Assembly (NCBI RefSeq): GCF_029867415.1
Contig: NW_026705297.1
Coordinates: 558,001 to 622,000, forward strand
Source: Vicia villosa
Lineage: Eukaryota; Streptophyta; Magnoliopsida; Fabales; Fabaceae
DNA: 64,000 nucleotides
Reading direction: 5' to 3'
The stretch's first letter is position 1; each line of letters opens with the position of its first letter. The notes beneath the pieces are model-generated. The model ran no database searches. It had not been told where the DNA came from and saw nothing but the letters and a program-made list of their open reading frames with translations. Below are positions 33,312 through 45,459 of the stretch, in pieces. The position numbers were made by a program, and so were the translations under genes.

Positions 33312-36300
33312 GCCTCCCTTAAGCTGGGCATTATAAATGTCTATCATGCCAAGCTTGGAAATGAAACTGTTGAATTTAGGAGCAGCCAATGCCTTAGTAA
33401 AAAAATCAGCTAGTTGTTCTTGAGAGGGAATGGGCAAGAGTCTAAGAACTCCTTGTTGAACCTTTTCTCTTACTAAATGGCAGTCAATGTCAAGGTGCTT
33501 AGTTCTCTCATGGAAGACAGGGTTAGAAGCAATGTGAATCGCACTTTGACTGTCGCAATAGAGGACCGGTTGTCGTGTGGAAGTGACTTGTAAATCTCTA
33601 AACAAATGCAAGAGCCACTGTAATTCACAAGTTGATGTGGAGAGGGCCCTGTATTCAGCCTCCGATGATGATCGCGAAATCGTTTGTTGCTTTTTGGCAC
33701 GCCAGGAAACTAAGGATGAACCCATAAAAAAGCAATAACCAGAGATCGATTTGCGAGAATCAAGACATCCTGCCCAGTCAGAATCCGAATATCCCAAAAG
33801 TTGTACCTCAGAATTTCTAGGAAAGAGAAGACCTCTGCCAGGATTGTGTTTGAGATATCGAATAACTCTACAAGCAGCATTGTAATGAGTCATTGTTGGA
33901 GCATGGAGGAATTGACTTAACTGCTGAGTGGCAAATGTAATATCCGGTCGAGTTGTGTTGAGATATAACAGCCTGCCAATTAACCTTCTGTATGCTGCTA
34001 TGTCTTCATAAAGTTTTCCATTGTCTTGATGGAGTTTGATGGAGGGATCAAGTGGAGTAGCTGCAGGTTTAGATCCCAGCAAACCAGAGTTATTTAGAAG
34101 ATCTAGACAGTATTTCCTTTGAGAAATGGTAATGCCAGATTTGGAATGTGCCACTTCTAAACCCAAAAAATACTTGAGAACTCCTAAATTCTTGATTTTA
34201 AAATTGTGATCAAGAATTGTCTTGATCCTCTGAAATTCTGTAAGAGAGGTACCTGCTAATATCACATCATGAACATACACTAAAAGTGCAGTGAAATCGG
34301 TAGCAGTTTTTAATGTGAAAAGTGAATAGTCAGCTGTGGACTGTGTATACCCTTCATGAAGCAACAATGATGTTAACTTTTCATACCACTTTCTGCTGGA
34401 TTGTTTGAGACCATAAATGCTTTTGAGTAATTTGCAAACCTGATTTGGTTTGGTGCAAGTAACTCCATCTGGTATGGTCATATAAACGTCTTCTTGTAAA
34501 TCTCCATGAAGAAACGCGTTATTTACATCCAATTGGTGGAGATGCCAATTATGTATTGATGCCAAAGCAAGTAACACCCTAACTGTAGTGAGTTTAGCAA
34601 CAGGGCTGAAACTGTCAAAAAAATGCAGACCCTCTATCTGGTTGTAACCTTTGGCTACTAAACGCGCCTTGTACCTCTCAATAGAACCATCGGCTTTATG
34701 TTTAATTTTGAAAACCCACCGGTTTCCTATGGGTTTGACATGAGGTGGTATGTCAACAAGAGTCCAAGTACCAAGCTTTTCAAGTGCTGCTAATTCATCT
34801 CTAATGGCTATTAACCAATGCTCAGACTTGCTAGCTTCTTTGTAAGACTTAGGTTCAACACTATGTGTAAGGGATGCAGAAAAAACATGCTGGGCAGGAG
34901 ACAGGTTAGAAAAGGAATGAAAAGCAATAATGGGATAGGGTGTACCTGAAGAGGATGATTCATTTGAATCATAGGAAACATTGCACACATAGTCTGCCAA
35001 ATAAGAAGGTGATTGCTTCTGGCGGACAGGTTTAGCAGATTTGGATGTATTTTGTTTTATGGGTGCAGTAGGTTGTAGAGTGGATAGGTTGTCAGATATT
35101 TGTGGTGTGGATGTATGCAAAGGTACAGGGTCTGTGTGGTTAGGAACAGGGTCTGTGTGGTTAGGAACAAGAGAGTTAGTATGTTCTTTGGTGGTGATTT
35201 TCAAGGGTGAATGGTAGGTCCAAGTTGGTGGTTTGGAACTAGGGTGATAAGGAAGTATATTATCATAATGTGTTGTGTTTCTAGAAACAAATATCTCCTT
35301 GTTAATAAGGCCATAGAGAATGCTGCCTTTCATTCCAGGTTTGAAACCTAGAAAGACACCTTTCCTACCTCTTTGATCAAGTTTAGTTCTATGAGCTTGC
35401 AATGTAGAAGCATAGACCAAAGATCCAAAAACTTTTAAACAATGCAAGTCTGGTAATGTTTGATGTAACAAAAAATAAGGTGAAGTATTGTTAAGAAGAG
35501 GACTAACAACCCTATTCATGATGAAAACAGCATGTGACACAGCATAGCACCAAAATTGTTTGGGTAAGTTAGAATGAAAAAGCAGGGCTCTACCTATGTT
35601 TAGAATTTGTTGATGTTTCCTCTCTACCCTACCATTTTTTTGGGGAGATTCGACACAACTGGTTTGATGGATTATACCTTTGGATAAGTAAAATTGGGGC
35701 ATAAAAAACTCTTGTCCATTATCAGTTCTTATGGTTTTAACAAGAGTGTTATGCTGTGTTTCAATTAATTGGACAAAATTCATGATATGTTGTCTAACTT
35801 CATATTTGGATTTCATGAGTGTGAGCCAAGTATATCTACTATGATCATCAACAGCAGTAAGAAAGTAAGAGAAACCATGAATAGATTTAATAGCTAAAGG
35901 CCCCCATATATCAAAATGTATTAGATCAAAAGGTTTTACAGCTTTATTGAGACTTCTTTTGTAAGGTGAATTTCTATGTTTGGCCAAGTGACATATATCA
36001 CAGGCTCCTTTTGGATCTACAACAATGAAAGGAAAAACAGAGTGCAACATAGCCATTCTAGAACTGGAAAGGTGTCCTAGTCTAAAATGCCATAAGGCTT
36101 GATCAGGTATAGTGACAGTGTTGAGAGTAGAAATACCAGCAGCAAGGGGAAGCTTCTTATTTGACAGAGTTAGATGATACAATCCCTCCATGAACTCAGC
36201 AGAACCAATCATCTTCAGTGACTGTGGATCCTGAATTAAACATTGAGATTTAGTGAATTTGACAATACAGGGTAACTCAAAGCAAAGTTTGGAGACTGAA

Positions 36301-37646
36301 ATCAGATTCAAGGAAAATTGAGGTACATATAAAACATTTTGTAAGGAAAATTCAGGAGTAAAATGGATGTTGCCTATTTGTTTAGCTATGGCATAGTTAC
36401 CATTAGGCAACCTAATATTGACAGGATTTATATCTTGAAGGGACTGAAAACAAAGAATTGATCCACAAATATGATCACTTGCTCCCGAATCAATAATCCA
36501 AGAGTTAATCGTGGAATTATGCATACATAGTGAAGTGGATATATTACCTGTGTTAGCATCTGAATGGAATGTCCTGACCTGATTTGAAGTACTTATCGGA
36601 TTGCTAGCATTTGAAGTCTGAAGAATTGACATAAGTGTTTGATATTGCTCAGCAGTGAGCTGTGGTGGAGATTGATGATTGGTATCACTTGGTGTTTCCA
36701 AGTTAGAAGACTCACTGTTGTCTGCACTAGCATTGTGTGCATTTGAATTGGAATTGCGTTGCAAATGAGGAGGAACACCGTGTTTGCGATAACACGTATC
36801 CACTGTGTGCCCTGATTTGCCACAGAAAGTGCATATTCTCTGACCATATTTCTTGAAAGGAGTTGGTTTTCGATTATCAGCAGCATTGATTAAAACCTTA
36901 GAATCATCATCAAACGAAGCAGAGATAGGTGAAATTTGGCGTTCATGTTGAATCACCATAGAGAAGATTTTGTTCAATGTAGGTAATGGATCTAGAAGCA
37001 GAATTTGAGATTTCACAATATTGAATTCATCATTCAAACCAGTCAAGAAACGGATAACATATAGCAAGTTATGATTTTTCCTAGCATTACGCATAGCTTC
37101 ACATGAACAACGAATACGACAACTACAATGAGGGATATGCATGTACATCTCTAATTCTTCCCAAAGAATCTTGAGTTGAGAAAAGAATTCAGTTACCGAT
37201 CGATTATCTTGCTTCAAAGAGTAAATTTCTTGCTGCAATTCTGCTATGCGAACCAAATCTCCTTGTGCAAATCGCTTTTTCAAGTCGTTCCATACATCAA
37301 TCGCATTCTCCATGAACACTATCGATTGACCAATGGATTCAGATACCGAGCGCATTATCCAGGAGTGTACCAGCATGTTGCATCGAGTCCAAGCACGAAA
37401 TGTCGGTTCAAAAGGATCTGTAGGAACAGGAATCGTGCCGTCGACGAAATCGAATTTCATCTTTCCGCCGAGAGCTCTGCGCATAGATCGCGCCCAACTA
37501 TGATAGTTTGAACCATTGAGGACCGGAGTAATGGATACAAATGAAGGACCGTCGCTTGGATGAACGTAGTAAGGGCTTGTTTGATCCAAGACTGGATCGG
37601 AAGAATCGGAGCTACCGAAGTTGGTGGTGGTGCGCGGAGGAGCCAT
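33306..37646 (-). CDS. Copia Gag-Pol polyprotein, full length but RT active site altered
   Basis: 1446 codons without a break. Gag of the UBN2 type occupies about residues 40-240 (SYHSWARSMRRAL). A zinc knuckle CX2CX4HX4C (CTFCGKSGHTVDTC) is near 270. Protease WIIDSGASDH is near 385. Integrase has its HHCC region (LWHFRLGHLS, CDICHLAKH) and catalytic residues in FDIWGP, TDNGQEF and NGRVERKHQ. RT starts near 960 (WVFKIKHKADGSIERYKARL). Its catalytic box, normally YVDD, reads YVHD (residue about 1126; codon CAT at 34,269-34,271), so one of the two metal-binding Asp residues is His. RNase H is near 1360 (LYCDSQSAIHIA, HLDIDCHLVRE). A 21-bp tandem duplication near 35,130-35,171 repeats PNHTDPV. 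The copy is expressible but probably not self-mobile. Confidence 0.92.
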   Translation of the reverse strand: MAPPRTTTNFGSSDSSDPVLDQTSPYYVHPSDGPSFVSITPVLNGSNYHSWARSMRRALGGKMKFDFVDGTIPVPTDPFEPTFRAWTRCNMLVHSWIMRSVSESIGQSIVFMENAIDVWNDLKKRFAQGDLVRIAELQQEIYSLKQDNRSVTEFFSQLKILWEELEMYMHIPHCSCRIRCSCEAMRNARKNHNLLYVIRFLTGLNDEFNIVKSQILLLDPLPTLNKIFSMVIQHERQISPISASFDDDSKVLINAADNRKPTPFKKYGQRICTFCGKSGHTVDTCYRKHGVPPHLQRNSNSNAHNASADNSESSNLETPSDTNHQSPPQLTAEQYQTLMSILQTSNASNPISTSNQVRTFHSDANTGNISTSLCMHNSTINSWIIDSGASDHICGSILCFQSLQDINPVNIRLPNGNYAIAKQIGNIHFTPEFSLQNVLYVPQFSLNLISVSKLCFELPCIVKFTKSQCLIQDPQSLKMIGSAEFMEGLYHLTLSNKKLPLAAGISTLNTVTIPDQALWHFRLGHLSSSRMAMLHSVFPFIVVDPKGACDICHLAKHRNSPYKRSLNKAVKPFDLIHFDIWGPLAIKSIHGFSYFLTAVDDHSRYTWLTLMKSKYEVRQHIMNFVQLIETQHNTLVKTIRTDNGQEFFMPQFYLSKGIIHQTSCVESPQKNGRVERKHQQILNIGRALLFHSNLPKQFWCYAVSHAVFIMNRVVSPLLNNTSPYFLLHQTLPDLHCLKVFGSLVYASTLQAHRTKLDQRGRKGVFLGFKPGMKGSILYGLINKEIFVSRNTTHYDNILPYHPSSKPPTWTYHSPLKITTKEHTNSLVPNHTDPVPNHTDPVPLHTSTPQISDNLSTLQPTAPIKQNTSKSAKPVRQKQSPSYLADYVCNVSYDSNESSSSGTPYPIIAFHSFSNLSPAQHVFSASLTHSVEPKSYKEASKSEHWLIAIRDELAALEKLGTWTLVDIPPHVKPIGNRWVFKIKHKADGSIERYKARLVAKGYNQIEGLHFFDSFSPVAKLTTVRVLLALASIHNWHLHQLDVNNAFLHGDLQEDVYMTIPDGVTCTKPNQVCKLLKSIYGLKQSSRKWYEKLTSLLLHEGYTQSTADYSLFTLKTATDFTALLVYVHDVILAGTSLTEFQRIKTILDHNFKIKNLGVLKYFLGLEVAHSKSGITISQRKYCLDLLNNSGLLGSKPAATPLDPSIKLHQDNGKLYEDIAAYRRLIGRLLYLNTTRPDITFATQQLSQFLHAPTMTHYNAACRVIRYLKHNPGRGLLFPRNSEVQLLGYSDSDWAGCLDSRKSISGYCFFMGSSLVSWRAKKQQTISRSSSEAEYRALSTSTCELQWLLHLFRDLQVTSTRQPVLYCDSQSAIHIASNPVFHERTKHLDIDCHLVREKVQQGVLRLLPIPSQEQLADFFTKALAAPKFNSFISKLGMIDIYNAQLKGGY
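33312..33320 (-). promoter_or_regulatory. Polypurine tract of the copia element
   Basis: On the minus strand AAGGGAGGC directly precedes the 3' LTR and also encodes the last residues of the polyprotein (LKGGY). Confidence 0.75.
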
Positions 37647-37655
37647 GGATTCACA

Positions 37656-37670
37656 GGCTCAATGATACCA
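37656..37670 (-). promoter_or_regulatory. Primer-binding site, initiator-Met tRNA type
   Basis: On the minus strand TGGTATCATTGAGCC follows the 5' LTR directly. TGGTATCA is the usual initiator tRNA-Met match; beyond position 8 it departs from the standard TGGTATCAGAGC. Confidence 0.75.
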
Positions 37671-37894
37671 TATTGAAGAAAATTGAGTAACAGATTAACT
37701 GCATAGTAACAGGAAAGATAACAGAAAGGATAACAAAGATAACCGAAATGAAAGACTACAATTGATTCATCTTATTTGTGATAAAGTACAAAATGAACAC
37801 TAAGAGTTATTTATACAGTACTAACACGTGTATAAAACAGAAGACAAATGATAGCCATTGGATCAAGTTAATCTCAGCCCTTTATATCTCAATA
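37671..37894 (-). repeat. 5' LTR of the copia element
   Basis: 224 bp, one substitution from the 3' LTR. Confidence 0.95.
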
Positions 37895-37899
37895 ATAAG

Positions 37900-39180
37900 C
37901 TTCTAAATATCATTATAATTTCATCCAATAATATCATTATTCTTCTTTTGGATCATATTTTCTATTGTTTATAATGAAAGATGAATAAAGAATATTATAA
38001 ACAAATACTCATGTATAGCCGTTTATTACCTAAGTTATATGGACAATTAACCAATTTATTACACACCATTAACCAACTTTCTTTACTGTTTATGGATTTC
38101 ATGTATTTATTCATGATTGTTCATTAACCATGTTCTAAACTTTATTGACCAACTTTGTTCGGAATGTTAACCAATTTTATTGATTGTTAATCGATTTCGT
38201 ATATTTACTCATTTATGTTCATTAACCATTTTCTGATTTGTATTGACCAACTTGTGTCACACCATTAACCAACTTTATAGTAAAGAATGTTATAAACTTG
38301 TACTAATTATGGGCGTGTATTAACCAAGTTATACACAACATTAGATCATCGAAAAATGGAGATGATTGGGAGCTCAACTACCCAATTCTTTCATGTTCCA
38401 GAAAGGGGTCTAACGTTTCAAAATTTTCATGCACGTTAAAGACACTACCATCTAGGGCAAAAAATTGTTCTGCCAAGATTTGTATTAAATTGAAAGAATA
38501 CGGTTTGTGGTACATTACACAATTCGAATCTAATCTTTATAATGAGACTAGCCCTACAAAAGCAAGATTGTTCAAGGCCAACAAGAAAATAAACTTACAC
38601 GTGAGGAGAACAATCCAAATCAACGATGATGCGGGAGTAAAGATCAACAAGACTTTTTAAGTGCTTGTTAAAGATGAAGGAGAATATGAAAATATTCCAT
38701 TTTGTGAAAAAGACTTATGAGAACAAAGGAAAAGCACTAAATCAAAGTTGGTTAATGCAGTGCAGAAAGTTGGTTAATGGCATTTTAACTTTGGTTAATA
38801 CAGACCCAGATATCAAAACAAAGAAAAAACGTTAAAGCAAAGTTGGTTAATAACATTTTTAACTTTGGTTAATACAGACCCATACATCAACACAAAGGAA
38901 AAACGTTAAACCAAAGTTGGTTAATGTAGTGTAGGAAGTTGGTTAATAACATTTTAACTTTGGTTAATACTGAGCCAAACATCAAAATAGAACCACAAAT
39001 TCTGTAATATGCTCAACACATAACCACAAATAGAACCCCCAAACTTTGGTTAATGGCATTATAACATACTCAACACATTGTGCACATAAACAAAACATAA
39101 CCATAAATTCTTCCAAATTCTATAATACAACACTTTTTTTCAACACAAATTTTCAAATTCTACGATACAAACACTAATGA
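37900..39180. repeat. Inverted and tandem GGTTAATG / CATTAACC repeats
   Basis: From 38,040 to 38,340 the motif ATTAACCAACTTT recurs; from 38,735 to 39,060 its complement AAAGTTGGTTAATG recurs in three tandem units of about 90 bp (with CATTTTAACTTTGGTTAATA). The halves could fold on each other. Probably arms of a degraded DNA transposon; no gene is convincing. Confidence 0.5.
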
Positions 39181-39194
39181 TTTAAAAATTCATT

Positions 39195-39446
39195 CTAGCC
39201 ATTTTTTTCATGCTTCCTTGGTTTCTTCTTTATTTTTGAAACCATGTTGAATGTAGACTTTGATTGATTTTTCACAACATTGACATCATCATTAAATGGA
39301 TTGTTATGTCCTGCAAGAACTAATATCCTCTCTTTGAGATCTGTATTATCAGCCGCTAATCTTTGATAATCATGAACATCCAAACTCTGTTGTACTTGTT
39401 CAAACAACACAACATTGACTATGTCATGTTTTGAGTAATAAATCAT
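39195..39446 (-). other. Unrecognised 83-codon open frame
   Basis: A minus-strand frame with a Lys-rich end (KKKPRKHEKNG) next to the GGTTAATG repeats. In the family of that repeat it might be the tail of a larger protein. I do not recognise it, see no splice partners, and give it low weight. Confidence 0.2.
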
Positions 39447-39674
39447 TCAACCTAATAACAAAACAAAACCAAAATCAATATAACTAAAGTTGATAAACCT
39501 TAACCCTCAAACGCACCAAGACAGAAAAATAAAAACACTAAAATTAAAGAATAAATCCTAAACCTTATTCTTCTTTCAATTTCCCTCTTTCAATAGCAAA
39601 ATAACCAAAAAAATAAAATAAAAAGTAACATAGAGAAAGTTTATCCAAAGTATTGACTTCTATTATTTTTATTT

Positions 39675-39968
39675 GGGTTAATGAACTTTTTCGTCCCTTT
39701 AAATATTTCAAATTTCGTTTTTAGTCCCTCCAAAATTTTCCTTCAAGAAATCGTCCCTTCAAAATTTTTCTTCCAAACAATTGGTCCCTAACGTTAAATT
39801 TCGTAGCTAATCGGTGGCTAAAGTCGTAGCTAATCTCTAGCAAATTTGACGTTAGGGACCAATAGTTTAGATGAAAAATTTTGAAGGGACGATTTCTTAA
39901 AGAAAAATTTTGGAGGGATTAAAAACGAAATCTCCAATATTTAGAGGGACCAAAAAGTTCATTAACCC
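39675..39968. mobile_element. MULE-type MITE with perfect 9-bp TSD
   Basis: 294 bp, ends GGGTTAATGAACTTTTTCGT and, inverted, GGGTTAATGAACTTTTTGGT, with inverted arms of over 120 bp. The TSD TTTTTATTT is at 39,666-39,674 and 39,969-39,977. Almost the whole element can fold into one hairpin. Non-coding. Confidence 0.85.
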
Positions 39969-39977
39969 TTTTTATTT

Positions 39978-40462
39978 TATTTTATGGGACTCTCTCACAA
40001 GTTAAGGGTTTAAGTAAATTGGATTAGACACGTTCTCCATATACAATAGTGACATTTTCTACACCGACCTGATATATTTATTTGAATATTTTAATTTGTT
40101 AACATCAGCATTATACCAAAAGAGGAAAGTTCATGTACAACACTCAACTTAAAGGGCGTTTTAGAGAAAATTACAATGCCTAATACAAACATATATATAG
40201 TCTACTTTTTTGAAGAAGATTTATTCTGCTGGACTTTTTATTTTAAAAGAAATTGACATTCTTGTTAAAACAAATGAAATGTCCAATAGTAGTATAATTT
40301 TCCAAGACTTGTTTCTTTTTCAATACTTGTTTCATTACATATAATTTAGAGAATATTTAAAGACGGTCAAAGTTGTTCGATTACAATAAAAATGTAGCAT
40401 TGATGAAAATAATAAAATAAAAATTATGTTTACCATTTTTTATACAAATTTCAAGAGATAAA
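39978..40462. other. AT-rich intergenic DNA
   Basis: Nothing supportable seen. Confidence 0.5.
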
Positions 40463-41545
40463 AAGTGAAAGTTCATTTTAGTCCCTCACAAAAATTGCAG
40501 AGGTTAAATTAGTTTTTGGAAAAAAATTCTTACTAAATCTCTTACAAAATTTAACCGGAACATGTTAGTCCCTCTACTAACATTTTTTTTCAAATTGTTT
40601 TTTCTTCAAACTGATTTTTTCTTACTTTTGAACTGTGATTGGATTGTCAGTGAAGGCTCATTTTAGTCATTGAGAAAAAAGTCCTTATTTAATCCCTTAC
40701 CTAGTTATGAGACATCATAATCTTATCATTCAGAATTTGAGTCGTCAGATTCTGATCATTCATAATCTGAGTCTCAAGCTTCTCTTCATATGTTCCTATC
40801 AGAGTCAGAGTTCGGTAAATTCTTTGACTAATGATCCTGTACACTTGAACATATGTTAATACATCTAATTGTTCATTAAATACTTTGTTATCATCACAAC
40901 CTAAGGGAAATGTTATAAACCAATTTTCTTCCAACATATCATTTGTATTATTTTCGTCACAAGTATTATTTACAAAAGTAAGAAATTATCCTAAATCACT
41001 CTCATAGCAGAAGTAAACCTTCCTAATTAAAATATCATTTACAACTGAAACAATACCAACACCTAATACACAAGAATACATAACAAGAAAGACCATAGTC
41101 ACTCAACCATAAGCCTGATAATAAACCCAACAAAGAAAAACGTTATGGTATCGCAATGATTTATCTACAATCCCTTCATAAATAATTTCAAATCAACAGG
41201 TATAAAATAGGAGTCCAATTACAGTTTAAAAATAAGAAAAAATTCATTTGAAAAAAATATTAAAAGAGGGACTAACATGGTTTGATTAAATTTTGTAAGG
41301 GATTAAATATAGACCTTTTTTTCTCTGACTAATTTAGACTCTTCCTTTTTTTTAGGACTAAAATAGGTTTTCACTAACAATCCTGTCACGGTTCAAAAGT
41401 AAGAAAAAAAACCTGTTTAAAAAAATATTAGTAGAGGGACTAACATGACTCGGTTAAATTTTATAAGAGATTTAAGAGAGACTTTTTTTTCTCAGGGATT
41501 AATATAACCTCTCCAATTTTTGTGAGAGAGTAATATGGACCTTTA
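40463..41545. mobile_element. Foldback element copy with a relative nested inside
   Basis: Outer halves at 40,463-40,648 (AGTGAAAGTTCATTTTAGTC) and 41,378-41,545 are inverted relative to each other. Between them lies a second element of the same family, about 40,652-41,376, with ends AGTGAAGGCTCATTTTAGTC and, inverted, AGTGAAAACCTATTTTAGTC. The inner interior matches that of the copy at 1529-2467. No coding capacity. Confidence 0.6.
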
Positions 41546-41749
41546 CTATAAAAAAGTAAATATCTTAAATTTTATTTTTTTAAATTCTCATTAATTTAGT
41601 TGTTAAGTGATAAACTGGTACTAAAATCATCGTTAATTCTGTCGTTAAGTTGTAAAAATCGTTGCTAAATTGTAGGAGAGATTAAAAACGTGAATAAATT
41701 TTTTTAGAAGGACTATTTTTTAGAGCTTTGTTTTTTGAGTTAAAGTAAA

Positions 41750-43107
<1,358 letters not shown>

Positions 43108-43312
43108 GGCAATTTTTAAATCCACCCATTGTTGCTCTTAGGTATTTGACGCAATTTCAGTAATATTTCATGCTTCCGAAGATACATATTAGGAAGTATA
43201 TTTTTTAGCTAGAATTTGCTTTTTTTCGGAACTACATCTACAAAAATATTTTAAATTGATAAATGTTAGAAAAAAATTCAACTTAATTCAGTTCAGGAAA
43301 ATTTCCGTAAAT

Positions 43313-43369
43313 AGTGGCGGAGTCGGAAAAATTATGAAGTCCGGACAAATTTTCACTGACTCCGCCACT
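43313..43369. repeat. 57-bp foldback
   Basis: AGTGGCGGAGTC at one end is exactly inverted as GACTCCGCCACT at the other, with partly complementary A/T stretches between. Small inserted hairpin or MITE relic. Confidence 0.6.
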
Positions 43370-44812
43370 GGTTTCATAATTTATTATTTTCTACCATTAA
43401 TTTTTTGACATAATAAATTTTTGATGAATAGTAATAGACAAACCCTCTAACATCATGTGTGTAAGTATATTATGTATCAAGCATTAGAATATTAAGTATA
43501 TTAAGTCTTGATACTAGTATGAGATTAAAAGAAATTAAAGCTTGGAATATACAATACACGGTAAAGAAAATTGTGATACAAGAATAAATGGTGCCTATAA
43601 AATGTGCAGTAGCATTATATTGACAAATGTGTACAAACAACTATAGGCTACAAAACCAAATTTATCAGATCTAAGTTTATATATTTTTATTTGTCAAAAT
43701 TTTTCTTTTATATATTTTTCGTATCAATATAATATTGTTTTCTCTAGTAAAGGTTTTCTTGTTTTTGGACTGAGTAGCATCAGATTAGTATTTAGAAATT
43801 ATAAGAAGAACCTGGTTGAGTTGCTTTATACAGTCAGCAGATTTAGGATCATTAGGAAACATATCTACCTCTTTCAAGGTACATGAGACTCTAGTCTCTT
43901 TGTTAGAAAAACAGGAATGTGCATTAGCAACAGCAGAAAGGGGAAATTTTAAACTCCTATACATAATCCACGAGATTGTTTAACAAAGTTGGAAAAGAAC
44001 TCACTTGTCACCAAGCTTCTAACCGGAGGAATATTCACTCTTAAATTATTCTTTGCTTCCAATCACTGTGGCAAAAAAAGATCTACCTAAATTGCTGGAA
44101 GACCTTGAACTTCTCACAACATCATGATCCACCATCTTTATGATAATTTTAAGAGTGAAAAACAAAATTAATACTACAATAAAACTAGTATCACCAAAGA
44201 GTAGTGTTCAGATGAAATCAAAACAAAATTGTGTGCTATAAATTCAAAGGTTTGAAGCCCATATTGAACAACTAGTACCACCAATATTATAACAATCTAA
44301 CAAGGTTTCAACCACATTACAGTTTAAAAAAATCAGCGGTAATCACCAAGCTTCCACGCATCAAGAAACTCGAAAAAGATTTCAAGACAAATAAAAAAAA
44401 ACTTAGTTCAGTCATTCCACCGAACACTTGGCATGCAAGTACGAAACGGTAAATACGTTAAGAAATTTAGCACCGATTGGAAAACCAGAATTGAACAACA
44501 ATCACAAAGCAGAAATCAAAGAAGAGAGACGAAGAGGATTGTAACTAAAATCAAACCGAATTCTCGTCGAAAGTTAGAAACTGAGTCATTCTCTGAATAG
44601 AGAGTTGGGTATACGATATGCTCCATCAAAAATTCGCGTTCGAAATAAGTCGTTTTGTCTGCAGAATGCGTTCAAAAGGCTGCTTCATTGCCAGACAGAG
44701 CCTGGGCAGCCGCCCTAGCTAGCCGGGCGCTGGCTCCGCCTATGTCCGTAAATGTAGCTCCAAAACGTCTTAACGCTAGAATGTTCCGTAGATGTAGCTC
44801 CGGAACATTCTG

Positions 44813-45459
44813 CTATATTTTAAACCAACTATATTTCCCTCCAAAACTCCAACTTTTGTTTGCAACAAAATAATACATCAAAATATAGTACATCAAAATA
44901 GTGATATGTCTGCTCAAAAATCTCACATAAGCGCCACGGGTCTTATCCACCTCCTTAAGTGCACCTAGTGGATCAACCCCAAGCTCCTTAAACAGAATCT
45001 CTCTCGCTTCCTCCTTCTCCATCCTACCGTGACGGAATAGGGCACCCTTGATCGGTATATGTAATAGATAAGAGACATCGTCCAGTGTAACAGTGATCTC
45101 ACTATGCGGTAGAAGGAATGAGGACGTCTCGGGGTGTCATCTCTTTGCAAATTCCATAAGCATCCCATTGTGGATCAGGCTATAACCGATCTCACAAAGA
45201 TCCTTCAGACTAGAGGCAATAAGGATATCCTGGAAGCACACCTCCTGTGTTTGTTCCAAAGTTTTAATCTTTGGCCCATGGTTATAGAACTTTTGTCCCT
45301 CACGCCACTGAAAATTTTCAATGAAAACAATGTTATGATAGTCAATGTTACAAATAATAAATTTGCAATTAAAAAATAAAGAATTAATCTAAGCAATGCT
45401 ACCTCTCCATCCCAGACATGTTTGGCAGTTTGGTCTGTGTACCTTCTCAACAGGGACAT
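44813..45459 (-). pseudogene. Plant mobile domain pseudogene
   Basis: On the minus strand an exon ending HVWDGE (45,403) is followed by a 95-nt GT-AG intron (45,402-45,308) and an exon starting WREGQKFYNHGPKI. It continues through LCEIGYSLIHNGMLMEFAKR to a TGA at 45,137-45,139, then in the same frame HPETSSF, HSEITVTLDDVSYLLHIPIK and KTRGAYVRFLSRH. EITVTLDDV-LLH-PI is the PMD core. The TGA falls where related proteins have Trp, so it is a nonsense mutation. Upstream (45,770-45,564) a Pro/Ala-rich open stretch may be the N-terminal region. The C-terminal part is missing. It belongs to a different PMD subgroup from the one in the gypsy antisense gene. Confidence 0.7.

Larger units (their letters stand above)
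33088..37894 (-). mobile_element. Complete Ty1/copia LTR retrotransposon
   Basis: 4807 bp in minus orientation. LTRs of 224 bp (37,671-37,894 is the 5' LTR; 33,088-33,311 the 3' LTR) start TATTGA and end TCAATA, a perfect 6-bp inverted repeat instead of plain TG-CA. The TSD is ATAAG (33,083-33,087 and 37,895-37,899). The LTRs differ at one base (AAAGGCTAC versus AAAGACTAC). Domain order Gag, protease, integrase, RT, RNase H is diagnostic of copia. Lineage not assigned. Confidence 0.95.
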
